This document shows, piece after piece, positions 32,355 through 40,857 of a stretch of DNA of 64,000 bases; position 1 is the stretch's first letter, and the number at the start of each line of letters is the position of its first letter. Origin of the DNA: Micromonospora echinaurantiaca (GTDB lineage: Bacteria; Actinomycetota; Actinomycetes; Mycobacteriales; Micromonosporaceae); assembly GCF_900090235.1 (NCBI RefSeq), contig NZ_LT607750.1, forward strand, positions 1,686,501 through 1,750,500. The letters are read 5' to 3'. Both the position numbers and the translations under genes were made by a program. The notes under the pieces are model-generated. The model was not told the origin of the DNA. It saw only the letters and a list, made by a program, of their open reading frames with translations, and ran no database searches.

Positions 32355-32693
32355 TCACTCCAGGTGCGCCGCAAGCTTGCCGACCTGTTCGGACAGTCGG
32401 TGCAACTGGTTGCTCAGCTCCTCCCTGCGCCGTTGCAGATGGGCGCGGAGTTCGTCGCACATCTCGAACTCCGGTCGGGGGCCACGAGCGCAGGGAAGGA
32501 AGCGGCGGATCGCGTCCGAGTTCAGTCCAGCGTCCAGCAGCGCGGTGATCTGTTGCACGACCAGCGGGGCGTCGTCGGCGTACTCCCGATACCCGTTGGC
32601 GCTACGCCTCGCGACGAGCAGCCCCTGTTCCTCGTAGTAACGGAGCGCTCGCCTACTGACCCCGGTCATCGCGGACAGTTGCCCGATGCGCAT
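32355..32693 (-). CDS. MerR family regulator
   Basis: A 112-residue MerR-type activator. The N-terminal winged helix reads MRIGQLSAMTGVSRRALRYY with the second wing SANGYREY, followed by a dimerisation coiled coil (HLQRRREELSNQLHRLSEQV). Cys residues at FLPCARG and FEMCDEL are not in a recognised metal-binding layout. GGGAGAGG precedes the ATG. Divergent from the alpha/beta-hydrolase gene, whose promoter has the long spacer MerR proteins act on. Confidence 0.9.
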   Translation of the reverse strand: MRIGQLSAMTGVSRRALRYYEEQGLLVARRSANGYREYADDAPLVVQQITALLDAGLNSDAIRRFLPCARGPRPEFEMCDELRAHLQRRREELSNQLHRLSEQVGKLAAHLE

Positions 32694-32708
32694 TCCACCT
32701 CTCCCATC

Positions 32709-32740
32709 TTGACCTTGACGCCGACGTGAGCCCTTACGGT
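32709..32740 (+). promoter_or_regulatory. MerR-type promoter with long spacer
   Basis: TTGACC (32709-32714) and TACGGT (32735-32740) are separated by 20 bases, longer than the optimum 17, as at promoters activated by MerR proteins. The -10 ends six bases before the GTG at 32747, so the transcript may be leaderless. Confidence 0.55.
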
Positions 32741-32746
32741 CTCGCT

Positions 32747-33361
32747 GTGCATACCTCAACCCCACCCAGAACGTCTGATCTTCCCGTCCGGCGGGTTTTC
32801 ATCGTCCACGGCTACGGGGCGACGCCCGACGACCACTGGTTCCCGTGGCTACACGACCTGCTCACCGCCCACGGCGTCGAGGTCACGGTGGTCCGGCTCC
32901 CCGAGCCCGAGGCGCCCTCCGCGACCGATTGGCACAAGGCTGTCAGCACCGCGGTGGACCGGGTCGACGACGAGACCTGGATCGTCGCGCACAGCCTGGG
33001 CGCGATCACCGTGCTGCGGCGCCTCGCCGAACTGCCCGCCCCGTGGTCCCTGGGCGGTGCGGTCTTCGTCGCGGGCTTCACCGGCAGACTCGAGGTGCTC
33101 CCCGTCCTGGACACCTTCCTCGCCGACGACGTGGACGTCGCCGCTGTCGCGCCGAACATCCGGCACCGCCACGTGATCCATTCCGACGATGACGCCATCG
33201 TTCCGCCGAGCGCCTCGGTGGCCCTGGCCGACCGGCTACGGGCAGGTACCCATCTCGTCCGGGGCGCCGGCCACTTCCTGGGCAGCGAGGGCGTCACCAC
33301 CCTGCCGCTGGTGGCCGAGATCCTCGAGGTGGCTCCAGCGACCACGACGTCGAGGCGCTGA
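32747..33361 (+). CDS. RBBP9/YdeN-type alpha/beta-hydrolase
   Basis: A 204-residue serine hydrolase. It opens with RRVFIVHGYGATPDDHWFPWL, typical of the RBBP9/YdeN family. The nucleophile is in IVAHSLGAITVL, the acid in HSDDDAIVPP and the base His in VRGAGHFLGSEG. I chose the GTG at 32747 because the earlier GTG at 32726 lies inside the promoter elements. It is divergent from, and probably controlled by, the MerR regulator. Confidence 0.85.
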   Translation: MHTSTPPRTSDLPVRRVFIVHGYGATPDDHWFPWLHDLLTAHGVEVTVVRLPEPEAPSATDWHKAVSTAVDRVDDETWIVAHSLGAITVLRRLAELPAPWSLGGAVFVAGFTGRLEVLPVLDTFLADDVDVAAVAPNIRHRHVIHSDDDAIVPPSASVALADRLRAGTHLVRGAGHFLGSEGVTTLPLVAEILEVAPATTTSRR

Positions 33362-33419
33362 AAGTCGGCGGACGCGGGCGAGCGGTCACGGACGCTGGCC
33401 GCTGCCCGTCGGGGCCGCG

Positions 33420-33450
33420 TGCGCCGCCGGCGTACCCCACCGGCGGCGCA
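33420..33450. terminator. Bidirectional hairpin terminator
   Basis: A perfect 11-base stem TGCGCCGCCGG/CCGGCGGCGCA with a nine-base loop. It lies between the convergent hydrolase and MDMPI-like genes. No U-tract. Confidence 0.65.
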
Positions 33451-33483
33451 GGCGGCCCGCACCCGGGCCACGCCCCGAACAGG

Positions 33484-34077
33484 TCATTCGCCCAGCGGGG
33501 CCGCGCGCCAGTGCCACTCCGTCAGCCGGGCGCGCCCCGGCAACTCGATGCGGCCGGTGGACCACTTCAGTGCCGCCCATGGGTCCACGCTGGCCAGTTC
33601 CTGCGCCGCCTCCGGAAACAGCCGAGCGAGCACCCGGGTGCACACGTCCCGCGGTGGATCGACAGCGAGGCCGAGGCCCTGCGCGATGTCGTCACCGTGC
33701 AGCAGCGCTTCCACGCACCCCATCGCGGCGAAGCCCGCCGGATCGGCCTGACCGCTGGGGTGGTAGGCCCGGGCGTCCGGCCCGGACATGCGTACGGTGG
33801 CTGCCAGCAGGCGGCCGCCCACCTCGGCGAACTCCAGTACCTCTGCCGGCGAGGCGTCCTGGTCGGCGTTCGCCATGAAGCGCACGAACCGCTTCTCCGG
33901 TCGGGCCAGGAGCTGACCGGCGAACGAGATCAGGCAGTCGCCGAGGTGCTCGGCGGTGTGCCAGCAGTCCCACTCCAGACTGCCGGCCCGCGCGGACCAC
34001 TCGAGCGCGGTCGCTGGTCGCAGGCTGGCAACGACAGTCGACAACGCCGCGTCGAGATCATCGGCGGTGACCACCAT
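33484..34077 (-). CDS. Maleylpyruvate isomerase N-terminal-like (DinB-fold) protein
   Basis: A 197-residue protein of the DinB / mycothiol-dependent maleylpyruvate isomerase N-terminal type. It has the metal-site region LEWDCWHTAEHLGDCLISFAGQL (about residues 34-56) and a later MGCVEALLHGDDIAQGL. Many actinobacterial members are mycothiol-S-transferases or uncharacterised. GGAGGAA lies just before the ATG at 34077. No clear partner genes nearby. Confidence 0.8.
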   Translation of the reverse strand: MVVTADDLDAALSTVVASLRPATALEWSARAGSLEWDCWHTAEHLGDCLISFAGQLLARPEKRFVRFMANADQDASPAEVLEFAEVGGRLLAATVRMSGPDARAYHPSGQADPAGFAAMGCVEALLHGDDIAQGLGLAVDPPRDVCTRVLARLFPEAAQELASVDPWAALKWSTGRIELPGRARLTEWHWRAAPLGE

Positions 34078-34222
34078 GACTTCCTCCAGGTCTTGCCAGG
34101 CCGATGCCGCACCGGCATCAGTCAGTGGCAGGCAGCTTGCCCGAAGGGTGTGACGAACTGACCGGCGGCGGCGGCCGGTGCCCCGAGCCGGCCTTGCCGT
34201 CGACGGCAGGTGGCGAGGCTGC

Positions 34223-34927
34223 TCACGCGTCCAGCACGGTGAGCCACTCGGCGGTCCGGGGGCGGTAGCCGTGCCGGTCTACGAGTCCCCGGACGATCGC
34301 CGGCACGTGACCGGCGCCGTAGACGACCGCGACGTCGATCCGCTCCGACGAGCGGGTACGGACCAGCTCGGAGAGCGCGGCGAGCAGGCGCTCGTCCCGG
34401 TCGCCGGCGAACGTGCGCTCGAAGTGATCGGCGAATTCGCTGTCCTGGTACATCTCGTCCCGCGCGCTGGGCAGGTCGTTCAGCTCGACCTCCGGCGAAA
34501 GCAGCCGTCGCGTGCCACCGAAGAACTGGGCGACGGCCACGATCGGCAGGAGGCACCAGAGCTGTAACCGGTATCGCAGCGGCATCGCCCGCCAGCCCTG
34601 GGTGAACTCCGCCGTCGTCACGTCCGGGTTGACCACCTCCACGCCGAGCGACCGGTAGGCGATGTTGTCGACCACCAGCCCGGAACGCTTGTTCGCCGGC
34701 ATGACCCGGTAGGTGAGCGTGATGGCCCAGGCGAGGACCGAGCGCCCCCGGACGCCCTCGACGACGAGCAGGTCGCACCGCCGCAGCCGCTGCGTCACCG
34801 CCGCGTAGAACTCCGGGCTCGCGACATGGAGCATGGGGAACAGCACGAACTCCAACTGGCTGCCGGGGCGCCGGAGGCGCAACACCGCAGACCGGGTCCC
34901 GATGATGCTGTGCTCGATGATCTGCAT
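34223..34927 (-). CDS. TraB/GumN-like hypothetical protein
   Basis: A 234-residue protein I assign only loosely. The early VLFPMLHVASPEFYAAV and LLVVEGVRG segments and the late VVYGAGHVPAIVRGL resemble the TraB/PrgY/GumN fold, which has a conserved GxH near its end. A short hydrophobic stretch (LQLWCLLPIVAVAQFF) may touch the membrane. The ATG at 34927 is chosen over a GTG four codons upstream; neither has a strong ribosome site. Function unknown. Confidence 0.65.
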   Translation of the reverse strand: MQIIEHSIIGTRSAVLRLRRPGSQLEFVLFPMLHVASPEFYAAVTQRLRRCDLLVVEGVRGRSVLAWAITLTYRVMPANKRSGLVVDNIAYRSLGVEVVNPDVTTAEFTQGWRAMPLRYRLQLWCLLPIVAVAQFFGGTRRLLSPEVELNDLPSARDEMYQDSEFADHFERTFAGDRDERLLAALSELVRTRSSERIDVAVVYGAGHVPAIVRGLVDRHGYRPRTAEWLTVLDA

Positions 34928-35032
34928 GCCGCCACCCACCGTCCGCCGGCACTGCGCTTCACGGTAGGTCCGCGGAACAAGCGGCCACCCTCCCTCCTGG
35001 ACGAGCAGCTGGGAGGAGCGGGGCCCGGGAGA

Positions 35033-35881
35033 TCAGGAGTACCGCCACCGCCGGTCGTCGACAACGGCGCGCCCGGTCGCGGGAAGGCTCCCGTATCGGG
35101 CCGGGCTGACCCCGAGGTGGCGCTTGAAGTGCCGGGTCAGGTGCGACTGGTCGTGGAACCCGGCCTCGGCGGCGACCTCGGCGGGGCGCCGGCCGGCGAG
35201 CAGCAGCCGGCGCGCCAGCTCGATGCGGCGGCTGGTCAGGTACGAGTGCGGCGGCAGCCCGTACGTCCGGGTGAACGCCCGGACCAGGTGGGTGGGGTGA
35301 GCGTGCAGCAGCCCGGCGGCCTCGCGCAGGGTGACGCCCTCGGCGGTCCGGGCGTCCAGCAGCTCGCGCAGCCGTACGGCGAGGACGTGGGCGGCCGGCT
35401 GATCCCCGGTCGGGATGTGCCGGCGTAGGTGCAGGTTGAGCCGTTCCAGGATGAGCGCTAGGCGGCTGTCCGCCTCGAACCCGTCGCCGGGCCGGGCGAG
35501 CGCCTGATGGAGCTGGTGGATCCGCCGACGTAGCTGCCGGTCGGGCAGGTTCGGCCGATCGACGGCCGCGCCGGTCGCCGCCGCGTCGAGGACCGACGGG
35601 TCGAGGTAGAGGACCCGCTTGCGGAAGCCGTGCCGCGTGGCGGAGCGGCCGTCGTGCGGCACGTGTGGCGGTAGGAGGGTGACCGACGGCCGCAGGGCGC
35701 CGTGCCGATGCCGGTCGAGGTCGAAGCGGATCGCGCCGTCATCGACGATCAGCAGCGTCCACACGTCGTGCGTGTGCGCCGGGTACGCGTGGTCGACGAA
35801 GTGCGCGTGGAACACTTCGGCGATCCCGGGCACCGCCGGTCGCCAGGCGCTGACGTGCGAACCCGCCGGCCGACTGGCCAT
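35033..35881 (-). CDS. AraC family regulator
   Basis: A 282-residue regulator with an N-terminal cupin-type AraC_binding domain (HAYPAHTHDVWTLLIVDDG, VTLLPPHVPHDG). The C-terminal double helix-turn-helix (about 185-275) includes TLREAAGLLHAHPTHLVRAF and GFHDQSHLTRHFKRHLGVSP. On the minus strand TACGTT ends six bases before the ATG at 35881, suggesting a leaderless transcript. It is divergent from a DUF2000 gene, a pairing seen in other actinobacteria, and probably controls it. Confidence 0.9.
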   Translation of the reverse strand: MASRPAGSHVSAWRPAVPGIAEVFHAHFVDHAYPAHTHDVWTLLIVDDGAIRFDLDRHRHGALRPSVTLLPPHVPHDGRSATRHGFRKRVLYLDPSVLDAAATGAAVDRPNLPDRQLRRRIHQLHQALARPGDGFEADSRLALILERLNLHLRRHIPTGDQPAAHVLAVRLRELLDARTAEGVTLREAAGLLHAHPTHLVRAFTRTYGLPPHSYLTSRRIELARRLLLAGRRPAEVAAEAGFHDQSHLTRHFKRHLGVSPARYGSLPATGRAVVDDRRWRYS

Positions 35882-35931
35882 GCTAAGAACGTACAAGACG
35901 GGGCTCTTCCCGGGCGGGCAGCCTCGAAGCC

Positions 35932-36354
35932 ATGAGTGAGCCGATCCGCTTCGACACCAAGATTGCCGTTCTGATCCGGGACGACCTCGCGGCCTGGCAA
36001 CGGCTGAACGTCACCGCCTTCCTGGTCAGCGGCGTCGCCGGCGCCGCGCCGGACCTGCTCGGCGAGGAGTACCTCGACGCGGACGGCACCCGCTACCTGC
36101 CCATGTTCCGCCAGCCGGTGCTGGTGTTCGCCGGGGATCGGGCCACGTTGGCCAGCGCGCACGGGCGTGCGCTCACTCGCGGCCTGCGCATCTCGATCTT
36201 CACCCAGGAGCTCTTCGGCACCGGCAACGACCGGGACAACCGGGCAGCCGTACGGGCGGTGCCCCGGGAGAAGCTCGACCTGGTCGGGTTGGCGCTGCAC
36301 GGTCCGCGGAGCGCGGTGGACAAGGTGGTCAAGGGGGCCAGCCTGCACCGGTGA
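35932..36354 (+). CDS. DUF2000 family protein
   Basis: A 140-residue protein matching DUF2000 over its whole length: KIAVLIRDDLAAWQRLNVTAFLVSGV at the start, then GRALTRGLRISIFTQELFGTGND and LVGLALHGPRSAVDKVVKG. The fold resembles peptidyl-tRNA hydrolase 2-like proteins, but the function is unknown. Only 50 bases separate it from the divergent AraC regulator. Confidence 0.87.
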   Translation: MSEPIRFDTKIAVLIRDDLAAWQRLNVTAFLVSGVAGAAPDLLGEEYLDADGTRYLPMFRQPVLVFAGDRATLASAHGRALTRGLRISIFTQELFGTGNDRDNRAAVRAVPREKLDLVGLALHGPRSAVDKVVKGASLHR

Positions 36355-36390
36355 GAGCCGACGCCCGAGGGTGAGCCGGAGCGGGGACGG

Positions 36391-36789
36391 TCAGGCGGGT
36401 GGTTTCCCGGCGGGCACCAACTGCCGGATGTCGGTGGGAAGTGCTGCCTGAAGGCGCTCCATGATGCGGCCCTGCGTCGCCTCGCCGACGACTTCGAGCA
36501 CCACCCGAGCGGCCTGCGCCGCCTGCGGCGGGTCCATTCCCGCCCGATCGGCCACCCGCCCCACGAACTCCTCCCGGTCGAACCGGAGTCCGCCGCTGGG
36601 CGACTTCGCCGTCTGCCGCAGGTATTCGCCGATCTCGCGAGGAAGTTCAGCGGCGATGTTCTCGGCCAGTCCGTCCGGCACCCGCTCGCCGAGCGTCTGC
36701 AGGGTCGCCCGGATGGCGGACGTCGCCGCACCGATGTCGGCGAGTCGCGCCCTCGCCTGGACCTGGCCCACTAGTTCGTGATGCTGCAC
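36391..36789 (-). CDS. DUF2267 family protein
   Basis: A 132-residue helical DUF2267 protein: AIRATLQTLGERVPDGLAENIAAELP, EYLRQT and FDREEFVGRVADRAG, followed by VLEVVGEATQGRIMERLQAALP. Role unknown; such proteins occur in stress-linked gene groups. I chose the GTG at 36789 because GGGAGGTG is well spaced to it; the GTG at 36798 has the purine run directly adjacent. The 240 bases between this start and the OsmC-like gene hold no recognisable gene. Confidence 0.85.
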   Translation of the reverse strand: MQHHELVGQVQARARLADIGAATSAIRATLQTLGERVPDGLAENIAAELPREIGEYLRQTAKSPSGGLRFDREEFVGRVADRAGMDPPQAAQAARVVLEVVGEATQGRIMERLQAALPTDIRQLVPAGKPPA

Positions 36790-37029
36790 GTCGGTCACCT
36801 CCCACGTCCGCTTCCCGTCGTACGCCCCGACGCCGTGTCGACGGCGCCGCGGCGTCGGCGGTCAGCGCTCGGCCCCGGGGTTTCGCCTCAGGCCAGCTTG
36901 CGTCGCGGATACCCCCGATGCCGGCCCTGACACCACGAGGCGCCCGCCTCCAGCAGGCGGAACGCGGTGATCGCTCAGCCAGGCCGGCCGGTGGCTCGGA
37001 GGCCAGCAGGCGTGGGTAGCGTGCGGGTC

Positions 37030-37473
37030 ATGAGTGAGGACACCTTCCGCTCGGTGAACATCGAGCGCACCAGCGTCGGGAAGTACGTCGTGCGGAACGT
37101 CCGCGGCGGATCGCTGCCGATGGGTACGGGGGAGGACGGCGACTTCACGCCGGTGGAGCTGCTGCTGGCGGCGATCGGCGGCTGCACCGCGATCGACGTG
37201 GACCACATCACCAGCCGGCGCGCCGAGCCGATCCAGTTCTCCGTCGACGTCACCGGCGACAAGATCCGGGACGAGACCGGCGGAAACCGGATGGAGAACC
37301 TCCGGGTCGAGTTCACCGTGACGTTCCCGGCGGGCCCGGACGGCGACCGGGCGCGCGAGGCGCTGCCCCGGTCGTTGCAGCAGTCGCACGACCGGCTCTG
37401 CACCGTCTCCCGTACCGTCGAACTCGGCACGCCCGTCACCACCGTCGAGGCTGCCGGTCTCACCGGGGACTGA
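37030..37473 (+). CDS. OsmC/Ohr family protein
   Basis: A 147-residue OsmC-fold protein. The first Cys is in LLLAAIGGCTAIDVDHI and the second in HDRLCTVSRTVEL, the two positions of the peroxidatic pair, so an organic-hydroperoxide or persulfide-related thiol peroxidase role is likely. There is no ribosome site before the ATG at 37030. TAGCGT (37017-37022) ends seven bases upstream, consistent with leaderless transcription. Confidence 0.88.
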   Translation: MSEDTFRSVNIERTSVGKYVVRNVRGGSLPMGTGEDGDFTPVELLLAAIGGCTAIDVDHITSRRAEPIQFSVDVTGDKIRDETGGNRMENLRVEFTVTFPAGPDGDRAREALPRSLQQSHDRLCTVSRTVELGTPVTTVEAAGLTGD

Positions 37474-37601
37474 GGTTTCCGGACGCCGTCCTGGCTGGCG
37501 GTCGATTTGTCACGCGACCGTCACGCCACCGCGCGGGGGCCGTCATGACGCCGGGCATTCCTGGTGAGAGGAACCTCATCGCCGGGGGCAGGTGAATCAT
37601 C

Positions 37602-38033
37602 ATGGCCGGCCAGGGCAGGGTACGCCGGGCGGCGATCAGCGCCGGACTGATCCTGGCCGCCCTGTCCTCCGCCGGCTGCACCGGGGACCCGGCGCCACAG
37701 CCGTCCCCGCGGACGGCCAGCACGAGTCCGTCGAGCACCCTGGCCCGGGCCGAGATCGGCGCCCGGCTGACCGTCACCGCCGCCGTCGAGCGGGTCGTCG
37801 ACGACGCCGCCTTCGTGGTCTGGGACGTCGACCTGGCCGACGACTCGCTGCTGGTGCTGACCCGTCAGGTCGTCGAGGCGGCGCCACCGCAACTGGTCAC
37901 GGTCGAGGGCACCGTCGTCCGGTTCTCGTACCGTGACCTCGTCGGCCGTCCCGGGCTCGGTGACCCGGACGCGTATCGGTCGTTCGAGGGGCAGAAGGCG
38001 TTGGCGGCCGACCAGGTGACCGTGTGGCGGTGA
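37602..38033 (+). CDS. Small predicted lipoprotein
   Basis: A 143-residue protein of unknown function. The signal peptide ends in the lipobox LSSAGC at about residues 21-26, then a Pro/Ser/Thr-rich linker leads to a compact domain (about 50-143) with ARAEIGARLTVTAAVERVVDD and FVVWDVDLADDSLLVL. That looks like a small OB- or beta-barrel-type domain. An AGGTGA sequence precedes the ATG. It stands alone between the OsmC-like gene and the convergent merR-sulP pair. Confidence 0.8.
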   Translation: MAGQGRVRRAAISAGLILAALSSAGCTGDPAPQPSPRTASTSPSSTLARAEIGARLTVTAAVERVVDDAAFVVWDVDLADDSLLVLTRQVVEAAPPQLVTVEGTVVRFSYRDLVGRPGLGDPDAYRSFEGQKALAADQVTVWR

Positions 38034-38180
38034 CCGACCGCGGACCTTCCGCCGTCGACTCCGACCGGCGTCCCGCGCCGGACGTCCAGCGTTGTCGACC
38101 GCCGAACAGCGATCGCCCAGTGCCGTCACCCGACGGCGAGCGGGGCCAGCGGCGCGGCCACGCCGGCAGCAGCCTCCCGG

Positions 38181-38603
38181 TCAGCTCGGGTGGTGGTCGA
38201 GCCGGTGGCGCAGCGTGTCGGCGAAGTCCTCGGCGGTGGTGAGCTGCTCGCGGAGCACGTCGACCCGGGCGGCGGCGACGGCGTGGAACATGCCGAGCCG
38301 CTCCCGCAGGGCCGGCCGTTCGGCGTCGTCCGCGGTGGACAGCGCGTCGAGGAGGCCGAGCAGCTCGCGCATCTCGTCGAGGGTGAAGCCGAGCGGCTTC
38401 ATCCGCTTGACCACGACGAGCCGGTCCAGGTCGGTGTCGGTGTAGAGGCGGAAGCCGCCCTCGCTGCGGGCCGACGGGACGATCAGCCCGACCTCCTCGT
38501 AGTGCCGGATGGTGCGGATGCTCAGGCCCACCCGGTCGGCGGCCTCTCCGATCTGCATGAGCCGCCCGGTGGCGGGGGCGGACCGGTCGCCGCGACCCGG
38601 CAT
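38181..38603 (-). CDS. MerR family regulator linked to the SulP gene
   Basis: A 140-residue MerR-type protein. The winged helix starts MQIGEAADRVGLSIRTIRHYEEVGLI after a 15-residue leader, with wing segment SEGGFRLYTDTDL. The C-terminal helix is long and no Cys are present, so it is not a metal sensor of the MerR/CueR kind. Its ATG overlaps the SulP stop by one base (TGATG), so the regulator is co-transcribed behind the transporter. A perfect dyad far upstream (40280-40301) is its likely operator. Confidence 0.88.
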   Translation of the reverse strand: MPGRGDRSAPATGRLMQIGEAADRVGLSIRTIRHYEEVGLIVPSARSEGGFRLYTDTDLDRLVVVKRMKPLGFTLDEMRELLGLLDALSTADDAERPALRERLGMFHAVAAARVDVLREQLTTAEDFADTLRHRLDHHPS

Positions 38604-40102
38604 CAGTGGCCTCCGGTCAGGGTGCCGGCGAGGGTGCCGTGGATGGCGGCGCTGGGCTTGTTCAGCTCGACGATCTCGACGCGCTTGCCGCGGGCGGCGT
38701 ACCTGGTGGTGACCGCGTCGAGGGCGGCGACGGAGGAGGCGTCCCACACGTGGGCGTGGGTCATGTCGATGACCACGTGCTCCGGGTCGTCGGCGTAGTC
38801 GAACTGGTAGACGAGGTCGTTGCTGGAGGCGAAGAAGAGCTCACCGTGCACCGAGTAGATGCGGGTGCCGCCGTCGGGGTCGAGGACGCTGGTGACCTCG
38901 ACCAGGTGGGCGACCCGCCGGGCGAAGATCACCATGGCGGTGAGCACGCCGACGATCACGCCGATCGCGAGGTTGTGGGTGGCGAGCACGGCGCCGACGG
39001 TGGTGACCATGACCAGCGTCTCGCCCAGCGGCATCCGCCTGAGCGTGGCGGGGGCGACCGAGTGCCAGTCGAACGTCGACACGGCCACGATGACCATCAC
39101 GGCCACCAGGGCGGCCATCGGGATGGCGGCGACGACGTCGCCGAGGCTGACCACCAGGATGAGCAGGAACACGCCGGCCAGGAACGTCGACAGGCGGGTG
39201 CGGGCGCCGGACACCTTGACGTTGATCATGGTCTGGCCGATCATGGCGCAGCCGCCCATGCCGCCGAAGAAGCCGGTGACGATGTTGGCCACGCCCTGGC
39301 CCCACGACTCGCGGGTCTTGTCGGAGTGGGTGTCGGTGATGTCGTCGACCAGCTTGGCGGTCATCAGCGACTCCATCAGGCCGACGAGTGCCACCCCGAG
39401 GGCGTAGGGGGCGATGAGGGCGAGGGTGTCGACGGTCCAGGGGATCTGCGGCAGGCCGAGGGTCGGCAGGCTGTCCGGCAGCCGGCCCTGGTCGCCGACG
39501 GTGGGCACGCTCATGCTGGCGCCCACGGTGATGACGGTCAGCACGGTGATCGCGACCAGGGGAGCGGGGACGACCCTGGTGAGCCGGGGCAGCCCGACGA
39601 TGATCGCCAGAGCGAGGGCGACGAGCGGGTAGACCAGCCACGGCACCCCGAGCAGGTGGGGCACCTGCGCGGCGAAGATGAGGATGGCCAGGGCGTTGAC
39701 GAAACCGACCATCACGCTGCGCGGGACGAACCGCATCAACTTCGCCACCCCGAGCACGGCCAGCAGCACCTGGAACAGCCCGCCGAGGATCACCGCGGCG
39801 ATCAGGTAGTCCAGCCCGTGCTCCTTCGCCAGCGGTGCGACGACCAGGGCGATCGCGCCCGTGGCGGCGGAGATCATCGCCGGCCGGCCGCCGCAGAAGG
39901 CGATCACCACGGCCATGGTGAACGAGGCGAACAGCCCGACCCGGGGGTCCACGCCGGCGAGGATCGAGAAGCTGATCGCCTCGGGGATCAGCGCCAGGGC
40001 GACGACCAGGCCGGCGAGCACCTCGGTGCGGAACACCTTCGGCGACAGCCAGGACGGGCGGTTCAGGCGCGGCCGGGTGGCCGCGGACAGCACAGAAGAC
40101 AT
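38603..40102 (-). CDS. SulP family anion transporter with STAS domain
   Basis: A 499-residue SLC26/SulP transporter. Membrane segments run from about residue 28 to 395 and include ALALIPEAISFSILAGVDPRVGLFASF and TGFFGGMGGCAMIGQTMINVKVSGARTRLSTF. The last 100 residues form a STAS domain with VVIDMTHAHVWDASSVAALDAV. Bacterial SulP proteins carry sulfate, bicarbonate or dicarboxylates; no carbonic anhydrase gene is adjacent. The 5' leader contains two strong hairpins (40122-40168) and a weak ribosome site, hinting at RNA-level control. Confidence 0.92.
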   Translation of the reverse strand: MSSVLSAATRPRLNRPSWLSPKVFRTEVLAGLVVALALIPEAISFSILAGVDPRVGLFASFTMAVVIAFCGGRPAMISAATGAIALVVAPLAKEHGLDYLIAAVILGGLFQVLLAVLGVAKLMRFVPRSVMVGFVNALAILIFAAQVPHLLGVPWLVYPLVALALAIIVGLPRLTRVVPAPLVAITVLTVITVGASMSVPTVGDQGRLPDSLPTLGLPQIPWTVDTLALIAPYALGVALVGLMESLMTAKLVDDITDTHSDKTRESWGQGVANIVTGFFGGMGGCAMIGQTMINVKVSGARTRLSTFLAGVFLLILVVSLGDVVAAIPMAALVAVMVIVAVSTFDWHSVAPATLRRMPLGETLVMVTTVGAVLATHNLAIGVIVGVLTAMVIFARRVAHLVEVTSVLDPDGGTRIYSVHGELFFASSNDLVYQFDYADDPEHVVIDMTHAHVWDASSVAALDAVTTRYAARGKRVEIVELNKPSAAIHGTLAGTLTGGH

Positions 40103-40121
40103 ACAGCCGTTTCCGTTCGGG

Positions 40122-40168
40122 GCGTGTGCGCCGAGCGCACACGCGTCGCCCTGCCCGTATCGGCAGGG
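40122..40168 (-). promoter_or_regulatory. Two tandem hairpins in the SulP leader
   Basis: The first is a perfect 10-base stem GCGTGTGCGC/GCGCACACGC with loop CGA (40122-40144). The second is CCCTGCC/GGCAGGG with a six-base loop (40149-40168). They lie 20-66 bases before the SulP start on the minus strand, with no open frame between. I do not recognise a known riboswitch class. The intergenic stretch 40103-40442 holds no other gene. Confidence 0.5.
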
Positions 40169-40279
40169 TGTGGTCGTGCACTTCAGTACCGGTCGGACGT
40201 TTCCGGACCGTTTCCGGGCACCGTCGCCCGGGAGATGACCGCCAGGGGCCGTAGCCGCACCTCGACGACCTGCGCCAAA

Positions 40280-40301
40280 CCTACCCTCCGGTGAGGGTAG
40301 G
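40280..40301. promoter_or_regulatory. Inverted repeat, candidate MerR operator
   Basis: CCTACCCTC/GAGGGTAGG, a nine-base perfect dyad around CGGT, extending with one mismatch into AAA/TTT. Size and symmetry suit a MerR-family site. It lies 178 bases before the SulP start and 141 before the divergent VOC gene, so either could be the target. Confidence 0.6.
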
Positions 40302-40442
40302 GTTCGCCGCTCGTGATGATCATCACCGGTGGTGCCGGCGAGCGGGCGGCGCGCGCCCGAAAGAATCTTGGTCAGGTGTCGTATCGGGCCGGTCGCCGGT
40401 CGTCTAGGGGGTGGAAGCGCCAACCGATCAAGGAGCGAGCGT

Positions 40443-40844
40443 ATGAAACCGGTCCTGAACACCCTGGACGTCGTCGTGGCGGACATCGCCGCGTCGATCG
40501 CGTTCTACCGCCACCTGGGCCTGGACTTCCAGGTCGATCCCAGCTACGCCGAGCACGCCGGGTGCGACCTGCCCAACGGCCTGCACCTCATGCTCGACGA
40601 GGAGAAGTTCACCTCGACGGCCCGCCCCGGCTGGACCCGGGCCGCGGGCAGCCCGCCGATCTTCCTGGCGTTCCAGTTCGACACGCCGACCGAGGTCGAC
40701 GCCACGTATGCCGAACTCGTCGCCGCCGGATACACCGGCTCCCGGGAACCGTGGGACGCCTTCTGGGGTCACCGCTACGCCACCGTGCTCGATCCCGACG
40801 GCAACGGCGTCGATCTGTACTGCCCGCTACCGGGCCGTGGCTGA
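40443..40844 (+). CDS. VOC/glyoxalase-fold protein
   Basis: A 133-residue vicinal-oxygen-chelate protein with the paired beta-alpha-beta-beta-beta modules: LNTLDVVVADIAASIAFYRHLGLDF at the start and YATVLDPDGNGVDLYCPLP at the end. Metal ligands are likely but the substrate is not readable. AAGGAG precedes the ATG. It is followed 13 bases later by a YCII gene and then an ECF-sigma gene, a common actinobacterial trio. Confidence 0.88.
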   Translation: MKPVLNTLDVVVADIAASIAFYRHLGLDFQVDPSYAEHAGCDLPNGLHLMLDEEKFTSTARPGWTRAAGSPPIFLAFQFDTPTEVDATYAELVAAGYTGSREPWDAFWGHRYATVLDPDGNGVDLYCPLPGRG

Positions 40845-40857
40845 GAAGGTGAACGAC

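Noticed and set aside
40122..40168. Known riboswitch class (SAM or sul1 RNA) before SulP
   Set aside because: The conserved cores of these classes are not recognisable; only two simple stems are visible.
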